A stretch of 14,176 nt of DNA from Rhodobacterales bacterium CG2_30_65_12 (lineage in GTDB: Bacteria > Pseudomonadota > Alphaproteobacteria > Rhodobacterales > Rhodobacteraceae): contig MNZL01000005.1 of assembly GCA_001873585.1 (NCBI GenBank), forward strand, positions 1 through 14,176, written 5' to 3'. This document shows, piece after piece, positions 1 to 6,157 of this stretch (position 1 is its first letter; each line of letters opens with the position of its first letter). A program made the translations under genes and the position numbers. The notes beneath the pieces are model-generated. The model was not told the DNA's origin. It saw only the letters and a program-made list of their open reading frames with translations, and made no database searches.

Positions 1-131
1 TCGTAGGCCAGCCCGGTTTCCTCCAGCATCGCCGAGACCTTGATGCCGTTGGGCGTGGGGAAGGAATAGAGCTGGATCGCCGAGGGATCCTTTGCCGCCC
101 AGCGTTTGGTGATGTCGTAGTTCTTGAGCAT
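1..131 (-). CDS. Glutathione S-transferase (YfcG/YghU-like), N-terminal fragment
   Basis: Only the first 43 residues are in the window; the gene runs off the left edge. The ATG at 131-129 is preceded on the minus strand by an AAGGAA ribosome binding site six bases upstream, which fixes the start. The fragment reads through a stretch with IQLYSFPTPNGIKVSAMLEE, the first beta strand, active-site loop and first helix of the thioredoxin-fold N-terminal domain of soluble glutathione transferases. The PTPNG loop is typical of the bacterial YfcG/YghU (Nu, Ure2p-like) branch, which often shows disulfide reductase or organic peroxidase activity using glutathione. That function is family knowledge; the C-terminal helical domain cannot be checked here. 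It lies downstream of the TerB-like gene on the same strand, 66 bases away, so co-transcription is possible. Confidence 0.8.
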   Translation of the reverse strand, partial: MLKNYDITKRWAAKDPSAIQLYSFPTPNGIKVSAMLEETGLAY

Positions 132-197
132 GAGTGTTTCCTTGGCGCGCGGCGGCGCCGGTTGTGTATGGGTCCGCCGGAGCGGGGCTCGCGGGGC

Positions 198-635
198 TTA
201 CGCCGGTTCGGATAAGAGCGTCATGTGGCGCGCGCGCGCACCCCACTCGATGGCAGCGGCGTGCAAACGATCAATACCGAGTTCGTGGCGGATTTCCTCG
301 AGCAGCCGCAGCTCGGGCGCGTGCAACGTGCCGTCGGCGGCGGCCACGTCGCAGGCGAGCGCATAGGCGGTTTCCCACAAGTGGTCTGGCAGGTTTTCGC
401 GGACCAGGCCGAAAAGCGCATCGAGCCCGTCTTCTTCGGTGAACAAATCGAACACCACCTGCGCCACGGTTCGGGCGCGGTCCATGTCGTAGCTGCCAAA
501 CACCGGCAAGTTGTTCACACTGGCCTCGATGCGCAGGAGCTCAAGGGTTTCGATCCGCTCATCGGAGGCGGAAACGGCGATCATCACCGCCACGAGGCAG
601 TCTTCGGGCGAGAGGGCATGGGGCAGGTCGGGCAC
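198..635 (-). CDS. TerB-like (tellurite resistance TerB/DjlA fold) protein
   Basis: A 145-residue cytosolic all-helical protein. Two acidic helix-turn motifs mark the TerB fold: SASDERIETLELLRIEA near residues 22-39 and AAADGTLHAPELRLLEEI near 98-115, with Asp25 and Asp101 at the turns where family members place metal-binding acidic residues. There is no signal peptide or membrane segment. The start is GTG at 635-633, chosen because AGGAGG lies six bases upstream and no better ATG exists in frame. TerB proteins are named for the tellurite operon, but stand-alone copies like this one are widespread and of unknown function, so a resistance role should not be assumed. It is divergent from the lysyl-tRNA synthetase gene across a 113-base spacer and upstream of the GST gene on its own strand. 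Confidence 0.75.
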   Translation of the reverse strand: MPDLPHALSPEDCLVAVMIAVSASDERIETLELLRIEASVNNLPVFGSYDMDRARTVAQVVFDLFTEEDGLDALFGLVRENLPDHLWETAYALACDVAAADGTLHAPELRLLEEIRHELGIDRLHAAAIEWGARARHMTLLSEPA

Positions 636-676
636 GGAGGGCCTCCTTGGGGTTTGCTTTGTTGCGGTGCAGAATA

Positions 677-705
677 TTGACCGCGAGCGCCAGCTTCAAT
701 AGGAA
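677..705 (+). promoter_or_regulatory. Possible promoter of lysyl-tRNA synthetase gene
   Basis: TTGACC at 677-682 and TAGGAA at 700-705 are separated by 17 bases and lie about 45 bases upstream of the ATG at 749. The -35 element is good; the -10 matches the sigma-70 consensus at only three of six positions. Confidence 0.3.
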
Positions 706-748
706 GCAGTGTTTGCGGGGCAATGGGCCCCTTTTAGAGAGAACCGAC

Positions 749-2332
749 ATGCCCGAGATGCGCGACTTGGCGAAGACTTCGAAAGCCTGGCCCTTCGAAG
801 AGGCGCGCCGGCTGTTGAAACGCTATGAAAAAGCGCCGCCGGAAAAGGGCTATGTGCTGTTCGAAACCGGCTATGGGCCGAGCGGCTTGCCGCATATCGG
901 CACCTTCGGCGAGGTCGCGCGCACGACGATGATCCGTAACGCCTTCGAGATCCTTAGCGACATTCCGACGCGGTTGATCTGCTTTTCCGACGATCTCGAC
1001 GGGATGCGCAAGGTGCCCGAAAACATACCGCAACAGGAGATGCTTTACGAGAATCTGCAACGCCCGCTCACCAGCGTGCCCGATCCGTTTGGCGAATACG
1101 AGAGCTTCGGCGCCCACAACAACGCGATGCTGCGCCGGTTTCTTGATACCTTCGGGTTTGACTACGAGTTCTACTCGGCGACAGCGTTTTATGCCTCGGG
1201 CCAGTTCGACGCGGTGCTGAGGCGCGCCGCCGAGCGCTATGACGAGATCATGGAAATCATGATGGCGAGCTTGCGCGAGGAGCGCCAGCAGAGCTATTCG
1301 ATCTTTTTACCGATCCATCCCGAAACCGGCCGGGTGCTCTACGTGCCGCTCAAGGAGGTGAACGCCGAGGCCGGGACCATCACCTTCGACGACGAGGATG
1401 GCCGCGAATGGACGCTGCCTGTCACCGGTGGCAAGGTGAAGCTTCAGTGGAAACCCGATTTCGGCGCGCGCTGGGCCGCGCTTGATGTGGATTTCGAGAT
1501 GTATGGCAAGGACCATTCGTCCAACACCCCGATCTATGACCGCATCTGCCGGGTGCTGGGCGGGCGGGCACCGGAGCATTTCGTCTACGAGCTGTTCCTC
1601 GACGAGAACGGCGAAAAGATATCGAAATCAAAGGGCAACGGGCTCACCATCGACGAATGGCTCACCTATGCCTCGACCGAGAGCCTGGCCTATTTCATGT
1701 ATCAAAAGCCGAAAACCGCCAAGCGGATGTATTTTGACGTGATCCCGAGGGCGATGGATGAATACCAACAGCAGTTGCAGGCTTACCCGGGGCAAAGCCT
1801 CGAGCAGAAGCTCGCCAACCCGGTGCACCACATCCACAATGGCGCTGTGCCCGAGAGCCGGATGGTGGTGAGCTACTCGATGCTGCTCAACCTCGCCAGC
1901 GTGGCGAGCGCGCACGACAAGGACGTGCTCTGGGGCTTCATCCGCGCCTATGCGCCCGAGGCCAGCCCCGACACCCACCCCGACCTCGACGCGGCGGCGG
2001 GCTTTGCGGTGCGCTACTACCGGGATTTTGTGGCCCCGGCGAAGCAATACCGCGCGGCCACCGAGCTGGAGCGCGAGGCCCTCGAAGACCTACGCGCACG
2101 GCTCGCGGGCTGGCATGGCGCGCTGGATGGCGAGGCGCTTCAAGCCGTGGTGTTTGACTGTGGGCGCGAACGCTTCGAGCCGTTGCGCGACTGGTTCAAG
2201 GCGCTCTACCAGGTTCTGCTCGGTGCCGACCAGGGCCCGCGCTTTGGCTCGTTCATCGCCCTCTATGGCGTGCCGGAAACCGTGGCGCTGATCGACAAGG
2301 CGCTCAAGGGAGATCTCGTGTCGCAGCCGTGA
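749..2332 (+). CDS. lysK: Lysine--tRNA ligase, class I (LysK type)
   Basis: Charges tRNA-Lys with lysine using ATP in the cytoplasm. The 527-residue protein is a class I enzyme, not the class II LysS type of E. coli. It carries the HIGH-type signature GLPHIGTFGEVART with HIGT at residues 49-52, and the KMSKS-type loop KISKSKGNG at 290-298, in the expected order around the Rossmann catalytic core. A helical anticodon-binding region follows. The length suits class I LysRS of alphaproteobacteria, where this form is common. The open frame extends 34 codons further upstream, but that stretch looks like non-coding spacer. ATG at 749 (MPEMRD) follows a purine-rich AGAGAGA and matches the usual N-terminus; ATG at 758 is an alternative. 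It is divergent from the TerB-like gene and followed 50 bases later by the DUF4864 gene on the same strand. Confidence 0.95.
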   Translation: MPEMRDLAKTSKAWPFEEARRLLKRYEKAPPEKGYVLFETGYGPSGLPHIGTFGEVARTTMIRNAFEILSDIPTRLICFSDDLDGMRKVPENIPQQEMLYENLQRPLTSVPDPFGEYESFGAHNNAMLRRFLDTFGFDYEFYSATAFYASGQFDAVLRRAAERYDEIMEIMMASLREERQQSYSIFLPIHPETGRVLYVPLKEVNAEAGTITFDDEDGREWTLPVTGGKVKLQWKPDFGARWAALDVDFEMYGKDHSSNTPIYDRICRVLGGRAPEHFVYELFLDENGEKISKSKGNGLTIDEWLTYASTESLAYFMYQKPKTAKRMYFDVIPRAMDEYQQQLQAYPGQSLEQKLANPVHHIHNGAVPESRMVVSYSMLLNLASVASAHDKDVLWGFIRAYAPEASPDTHPDLDAAAGFAVRYYRDFVAPAKQYRAATELEREALEDLRARLAGWHGALDGEALQAVVFDCGRERFEPLRDWFKALYQVLLGADQGPRFGSFIALYGVPETVALIDKALKGDLVSQP

Positions 2333-2382
2333 TGAACCGAATCCCGCCGTCGTGCGTAAGATGAACACAGGGGGGATACGTT

Positions 2383-2790
2383 ATGAAACAGACCATTCTC
2401 ATTGTTGCCATGCTCATGGCCTGGGCCTTTCCGATGAAAGCCGAGGAGGTGGGCGATGCGCCCAGAACGGTGATTGCCGCGCAGCTCGATGCCTTCCGTG
2501 CCGACGACGTGACGCGCGCATTTTCCTATGCCTCACGCGGCATCCAGCGCGTGTTCGTCACCCCGGACGGTTTCGGCGCGATGGTGCGGGAAGGCTACCC
2601 GATGGTGTGGCGTCCCGCCGAGACGCGGTTTCTCGAACTGCGCGAGCTCGACGGGGTGACATGGCAGAAGCTGCTGGTGCGCGATGGCGCAGGGGTGTGG
2701 CACACGCTCGACTATCAGATGGTCCGCGAGGGCGGGGCCTGGCGGATCGACGGTGTGCAATTCCTGCGGCGCGCCGAGGTTGGGGTTTGA
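2383..2790 (+). CDS. DUF4864 domain protein, exported
   Basis: A 135-residue protein with an N-terminal signal peptide: MKQ, a hydrophobic core through about residue 17, and a likely signal peptidase I site after Ala20 (PMKA-EE). The mature part begins with DAPRTVIAAQLDAFRADDVTRAFSYAS and runs through GYPMVWRP, a WQKLLVRD strand and WRIDGVQFL. This is the pattern of DUF4864, a small alpha+beta domain resembling the NTF2/SnoaL-like cone fold and common in alphaproteobacteria. Its function is unknown; a periplasmic location is inferred from the signal peptide. A GGGGGGA ribosome binding site stands six bases before the ATG. It follows lysK by 50 bases with no clear terminator between, so read-through from lysK is plausible. 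Confidence 0.75.
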   Translation: MKQTILIVAMLMAWAFPMKAEEVGDAPRTVIAAQLDAFRADDVTRAFSYASRGIQRVFVTPDGFGAMVREGYPMVWRPAETRFLELRELDGVTWQKLLVRDGAGVWHTLDYQMVREGGAWRIDGVQFLRRAEVGV

Positions 2791-2824
2791 GACAAGTTTC
2801 GCGCGAAGTGTTCACAACCAGGGG

Positions 2825-2856
2825 GTGACGCGGGGCACCGATCTACCATATATTGT
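2825..2856 (+). promoter_or_regulatory. Candidate promoter with NrdR-box-like element
   Basis: GTGACG at 2825-2830 and TATATT at 2849-2854 are 18 bases apart, with the start codon of the following gene at 2880. The -10 sits inside CTACCATATATTGTGT (2841-2856). This agrees with the NrdR box consensus as I remember it (acaCwAtATaTwgtgt) at about 13 of 16 positions. Only one copy is visible, whereas NrdR sites normally occur in pairs, so the assignment is tentative. Confidence 0.3.
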
Positions 2857-2879
2857 GTTTGGTGGGATCGGGGTGAGAC

Positions 2880-3230
2880 GTGTTTGAAAGCCATTACATT
2901 GCCATGCTCTGTGCGCTCGTGCTCGGCGGCGAGCCCGAGGTGACGCATCCCTACGCCGTGGGCTATGACCTGCACCGCATCCGGGTGGATTGCGAGACAC
3001 CCACGCAGGTGGTGGAGGTCGGGCGCGACACCCGGTCTTCGCTCGATTCGATCCAGCAGGCGCTGTTTGCCGCTCACCTGACCGGCAAGAGCCCGATGGT
3101 GGTGCTGATCGACACCGACGGGCGCGAGGGCGCCATCGAGTTCCGGGTGCGCACGGCGGCCGAGATGGTCGGGGTGGAATATCGCGTCTATTCCGGCGAT
3201 TTTCTGGCGAAAAACCTGATGGGATCGTGA
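2880..3230 (+). CDS. Small protein of unknown function
   Basis: I do not recognise a named family. The 116-residue product begins MFESHYIAMLCALVLGGEPEVTHPYAVGYDLHRIRVDC. It continues with a helix-rich SSLDSIQQALFAAHLTGKSP, a strand MVVLIDTDG, and VEYRVYSGDFLAKNL at the end. The alternation suggests a compact alpha/beta domain. The short hydrophobic stretch near residues 8-16 is too weak to call a signal or membrane anchor. The start is GTG at 2880, preceded by GGGGTGAG; ATG at 2904 (residue 9) is a possible alternative with a poorer binding site. It lies 89 bases after the DUF4864 gene on the same strand and may have its own promoter in that spacer. Coding character is supported by the single long frame and codon use like its neighbours. 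Confidence 0.65.
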   Translation: MFESHYIAMLCALVLGGEPEVTHPYAVGYDLHRIRVDCETPTQVVEVGRDTRSSLDSIQQALFAAHLTGKSPMVVLIDTDGREGAIEFRVRTAAEMVGVEYRVYSGDFLAKNLMGS

Positions 3231-3415
3231 GTCCGCTCCACGGCAGGCCGGCGCGCGCTGGTCTCAGCCCCGGTTAACACCGCTTTGCTACTTCCAATCC
3301 CGCTGCCGGCGCGAGGTCCGGCACCCCGCGAGGCCGGCCCCGCGCGCGTTTGCGCGCCGCCGCGCCGCTGCCGCCTGGCCCCGGGGGCCTCAGTTTTCGA
3401 GCGAAAGGGATTTGG
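3231..3415. other. Non-coding leader with GC hairpins
   Basis: A 185-base spacer before the beta-helix gene with no convincing gene. It holds a perfect six-base-pair stem GCGCGC/GCGCGC with a GTTT loop at 3342-3357, the terminator-like hairpin at 3377-3397, and an inverted repeat TTTCGAGCGAAA next to the ribosome binding site (3395-3406). The in-frame reading that extends the beta-helix frame back to 3350 passes through this structured DNA and is probably not translated. Confidence 0.4.
3377..3397 (+). terminator. Terminator- or attenuator-like hairpin
   Basis: GGCCC (3377-3381) pairs with GGGCC (3385-3389) around a three-base loop, followed by TCAGTTTT. It could end transcription from the unrecognised gene at 2880-3230 or act as an attenuator in the leader of the beta-helix gene, whose start is only 19 bases downstream. 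The stem is short and the T-run interrupted. Confidence 0.35.
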
Positions 3416-5707
3416 ATGAATATCGCGATCACCGAGGGGCTGGATCTCATGCCCCCTGCCTTTGTCGACGGGCTGGCCGTCTGGTCGAGCGAAGACGGCA
3501 CGCCGGGCACGGCCAGCTATGACGGCGCGGCCAATGCCGCCATCGTGCCGGCCGACCAGGATTTTGGTGGCTGCCTCGAACTGCTCAAGACCCAGTCGAT
3601 CCAGAAACTGCGCTGGAAGGGGCAGACACCGCTGATTCCGGGCGTTTATTTGCGCATCCGTGCCCGGGTGAAGGCGGTGAGCGGCGTTTTCCCCAGCGTC
3701 CGCATCGCCGCCTTTGCCGCCGACGCGGGCGGGGCCAACCTTGCCACGCTGCCGCAGGTGGGCACCGCCACCACCCTCACCACCTACGGCGACATCGTCG
3801 AGGTGAGTGCGATCGTCGGCACCGGCAACCGGTCGGGCGTGGATATGGTCTGGGGCATGAAGGCGGCTTACGGTCATTTCGGCCTCGATCTTGCCGGCGG
3901 GTCGGGCGGCATTGTGCGGATCGACGATCTGGTGATCGAAGACATCACCTCGGCCTTCCTGCGCGATATGCTCGATCTGGTTGACGTGCGCGATTACGGC
4001 GCGCTGGGCGACGGCGCAACCGACGACCGCGCCGCCTTCCTCGCCGCCGATGCCGCCGCCGGGGGCCGCACGCTGGTGGTGCCGGAGGGGGTTTTCTTCC
4101 TCGGCGCAAGCCTCACCCTGCAATCGAAGGTGCGCTTCAACGGCACGCTGCAAATGGCCGACGCCACGCGGCTGATTCTCGTGCGCAACTTCGATCTGCC
4201 CACCTACATCGACGCTTTCGGCGATGAGGTGCTGGCATTCAGGAAGGGCTTTCAGGCGCTGATGAACTACGCCGACCACGACGCCTTCGACATGAAGGGC
4301 CGCCGGGTGGAGATCGACGGGCCGATCGACATGCAGGCGGCGGTGGCGGACGTGGACGTGTTCGAGATTCCGCGCACGATCCGCAACGGCCAGTTCTACG
4401 CGCTCGAAAGCCCCAACTGGGAGCCGGAGGTGGTGGCGAGCACCGGCAGCTACAATCCCAACAACAACCGCCAGCTCACAGGACTGAGCAACGCCGCGCA
4501 GATCAGGCCGGGTTCGCTGGTGACCGGGCAGGGCGTGGGCCGCGAGGTTTACGTCAAGGAGGTAAACGTGAGCGCCGGCACGCTTACCCTCAGCCAGCCG
4601 CTTTACGCCCCGAACACCACCCAGAGCTATACCTTCACCCGGTTCAAATACGCGCTCGATTTTCACGGCTTCGCGCGGCTCTCGGTGTTTACCCTGCAGA
4701 ACGTCGAATTTCAGATGCGCAAGATCGCCAGCGCGGTAATGCTGGCGCGCGATGGTAACAACTTCATGGTGAAGGATTGCTATTTCAACCGCCCTGCTGA
4801 CCGTGGCATCACCTCCACGGGGCGCGGCTGCCAGGATCTACATATCGACCGATGCCAGTTTTCGTCTCCCGACCAGGGCGAAGCGGCGGTGGCCCGCACC
4901 TCGGTGGGGTTCAACGTCAACGCCAACGACGCCAAGATCCGCGACAGCCGGTTTCAGCGCTTCGGCCTCACCGGCATCCTGCACGGCGGCAACCACCTGA
5001 TTGTTGGCAATCACCTGTTTCAGGGCGATGATCTGCCGAGCTCGGCGCGCACCCCGGGGTTGGTGTTCAGTTACCCGCCCACCGGCAGCGTGGTGACTGC
5101 GAACTACGTTGACAACTGCTCTATCGAATGGACCAACGAGCACGATTCCGACCCCGATTTCGGCTCGGAATACTCGTTCAACGGGCTGACGATCACCGGC
5201 AACGTCTTCCTTGCCATCGACGCGATCAATTCGTTCCGCTTCATCGTCATCAAACCCTACGGCGCCGGCCATTCGGTGAGTCAGATGCATGTGAATCAGA
5301 ACGTTTTCAAATCGGTGCAGGGCACGCTTGACCGGGTTGAGGGGGTGGATACCAGCTTCGCCGGGCTCAATGCCTGGGCCTGCCGCAACCTCACCTTTGA
5401 GCGCAACACCTTCCTCGGCGTGGCGCAGCCGGCATCAAGCCCGGTCACGCTGGAATTCCAGCAAAACAGCAACCAGACCAGCTGGACCCTCGATGTGAGC
5501 GCCTACTTGCCCTTTGACGGCAACGCCCGCACGGTAAGCGCGGTGGTGGCGGAGGGGGATATCGTCAATGCCGCGAATGGATTGGTCAGTGCGATGCCGA
5601 GCGTGAAGGTCAACCAGGGCGCGGCCTACAAATACGTGCAGTTGGTCTGGCCGCAGGCCTGCCGGGGCACCGTGCATGTGACGGCGCGGGTCGACCGCCC
5701 GCTCTGA
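3416..5707 (+). CDS. Right-handed parallel beta-helix protein, pectate-lyase/GH28-related
   Basis: A 763-residue protein with three apparent parts. Residues 1-185 form a beta-rich domain resembling a carbohydrate-binding jelly roll (FGGCLELLKT, IPGVYLRIRARVKAVSG, VRIDDLVIED). From residue 190, VDVRDYGALGDGATDDRAAF begins the pectate-lyase/rhamnogalacturonase/epimerase superfamily domain, the usual entry into a beta helix. An inserted segment near 345-400 (RPGSLVTGQGVG, VYVKEVN) precedes repeating helix coils to about 680 (LHIDRCQF, AKIRDSRF, LIVGNHLF, LTITGNVF, MHVNQNVF, LTFERNTF). The last 80 residues look like a beta sandwich. There is no N-terminal signal peptide. The start ATG follows AAAGGGA; an upstream extension to 3350 is rejected. 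Substrate and activity are unknown: I could not assign the catalytic Asp set of GH28. It could be a polysaccharide-binding or -cleaving protein, or a tailspike-like adhesin. Confidence 0.8.
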   Translation: MNIAITEGLDLMPPAFVDGLAVWSSEDGTPGTASYDGAANAAIVPADQDFGGCLELLKTQSIQKLRWKGQTPLIPGVYLRIRARVKAVSGVFPSVRIAAFAADAGGANLATLPQVGTATTLTTYGDIVEVSAIVGTGNRSGVDMVWGMKAAYGHFGLDLAGGSGGIVRIDDLVIEDITSAFLRDMLDLVDVRDYGALGDGATDDRAAFLAADAAAGGRTLVVPEGVFFLGASLTLQSKVRFNGTLQMADATRLILVRNFDLPTYIDAFGDEVLAFRKGFQALMNYADHDAFDMKGRRVEIDGPIDMQAAVADVDVFEIPRTIRNGQFYALESPNWEPEVVASTGSYNPNNNRQLTGLSNAAQIRPGSLVTGQGVGREVYVKEVNVSAGTLTLSQPLYAPNTTQSYTFTRFKYALDFHGFARLSVFTLQNVEFQMRKIASAVMLARDGNNFMVKDCYFNRPADRGITSTGRGCQDLHIDRCQFSSPDQGEAAVARTSVGFNVNANDAKIRDSRFQRFGLTGILHGGNHLIVGNHLFQGDDLPSSARTPGLVFSYPPTGSVVTANYVDNCSIEWTNEHDSDPDFGSEYSFNGLTITGNVFLAIDAINSFRFIVIKPYGAGHSVSQMHVNQNVFKSVQGTLDRVEGVDTSFAGLNAWACRNLTFERNTFLGVAQPASSPVTLEFQQNSNQTSWTLDVSAYLPFDGNARTVSAVVAEGDIVNAANGLVSAMPSVKVNQGAAYKYVQLVWPQACRGTVHVTARVDRPL

Positions 5708-5735
5708 ACCTGTCGGGACTATTTGTGAAACACCG

Positions 5736-5761
5736 ACCGCTCCGGTTTCCGCCGGGGCGGT
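5736..5761. terminator. Bidirectional hairpin terminator
   Basis: CCGCTCCGG (5737-5745) pairs with CCGGGGCGG (5752-5760) with one G-T pair and a six-base loop; flanking A and T extend it. It lies between the converging beta-helix gene and the 50-residue minus-strand gene. The T-tract is poor on the plus side (TATTC) and slightly better on the minus side (CGGTGTTT). Confidence 0.6.
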
Positions 5762-5773
5762 ATTCGCATGCGG

Positions 5774-5926
5774 TCAGGCTTTGTCGCGCTCGTCGATCTG
5801 CAAGAGCCAGCCGTGCGGGCCAACCACCGACGAGGGCAAATAGGCCAACATCGCCTCGCGTAACGCCACAGTGGCTATGAAGGCCAAAATCAGGGTATCG
5901 GCGGAAAAGGGCTCGAACAGCGGCAT
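5774..5926 (-). CDS. 50-residue small protein, unknown function
   Basis: Starts at ATG 5926-5924 with GGAGAT five bases upstream on the minus strand, a good ribosome binding site and the main reason to believe it is real. An upstream in-frame ATG at 5974 lacks this support. The product reads MPLFEPFSAD, a hydrophobic segment TLILAFIATVAL (11-22), a charged Arg-Glu at 23-24, then AMLAYLPSSVVGPHGWLLQ and a charged tail IDERDKA. The hydrophobic part is about 12 residues before the charge pair, so an amphipathic helix or a short membrane insertion both fit. I do not recognise a family. It is divergent from ppk2 across a 231-base spacer carrying an FNR box, and converges with the beta-helix gene. 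The sequence-based case is moderate; conservation in relatives would settle it. Confidence 0.55.
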   Translation of the reverse strand: MPLFEPFSADTLILAFIATVALREAMLAYLPSSVVGPHGWLLQIDERDKA

Positions 5927-6087
5927 TGTGATCTCCGATCTGTATGGCACAACCTTGGCCCGCGACTTGGGCAAGACCGTGGCGAAGCTGGGGAAAGCTC
6001 GGGCTTAATCTGTGCTGGAGCGAAACGGATACCGGGCAGGGCGGGCGCTGTTGCAGAGGCGGAAACAGCAACGAGACCGGCCCTATG

Positions 6088-6101
6088 TTGACCCGGATCA
6101 A
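6088..6101 (+). promoter_or_regulatory. FNR/FnrL-type binding site upstream of ppk2
   Basis: TTGACCCGGATCAA is a perfect match to the TTGA-N6-TCAA core recognised by FNR-family regulators (FnrL, Anr, and related DNR/NnrR) in alphaproteobacteria. Its centre, 6094.5, lies 63 bases before the ppk2 start. It is 41.5 bases upstream of the transcription start predicted from the -10 at 6124-6129, the standard position for class II activation. It also lies within reach of the divergent small gene. Confidence 0.75.
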
Positions 6102-6123
6102 GGCATGAAACCGGGTTCCGTCG

Positions 6124-6129
6124 TAAAAT
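6124..6129 (+). promoter_or_regulatory. -10 element of ppk2 promoter
   Basis: TAAAAT matches the sigma-70 -10 consensus at five of six positions, 28 bases upstream of the ppk2 ATG, with no good -35. Absence of a -35 is expected where an FNR dimer occupies that position, as the box at 6088-6101 would. Confidence 0.55.
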
Positions 6130-6157
6130 CGTTGCGAATGGAACAAGGGAGCGAGTA

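Noticed and set aside
198..635. A tellurite-resistance locus
   Set aside because: Only a stand-alone TerB-like protein is present, with no other ter genes, so the name implies a fold, not a resistance system.
647..748. A 34-codon N-terminal extension of lysyl-tRNA synthetase
   Set aside because: Covers the putative promoter and leader, and the translated extension does not look like a LysRS N-terminus.
3188..4666. A 492-codon open frame on the minus strand opposite the beta-helix gene
   Set aside because: Its translation is His/Arg/Gly/Val-rich without domain pattern, the typical shadow of a GC-rich gene. The plus-strand frame has clear family motifs and a ribosome binding site.
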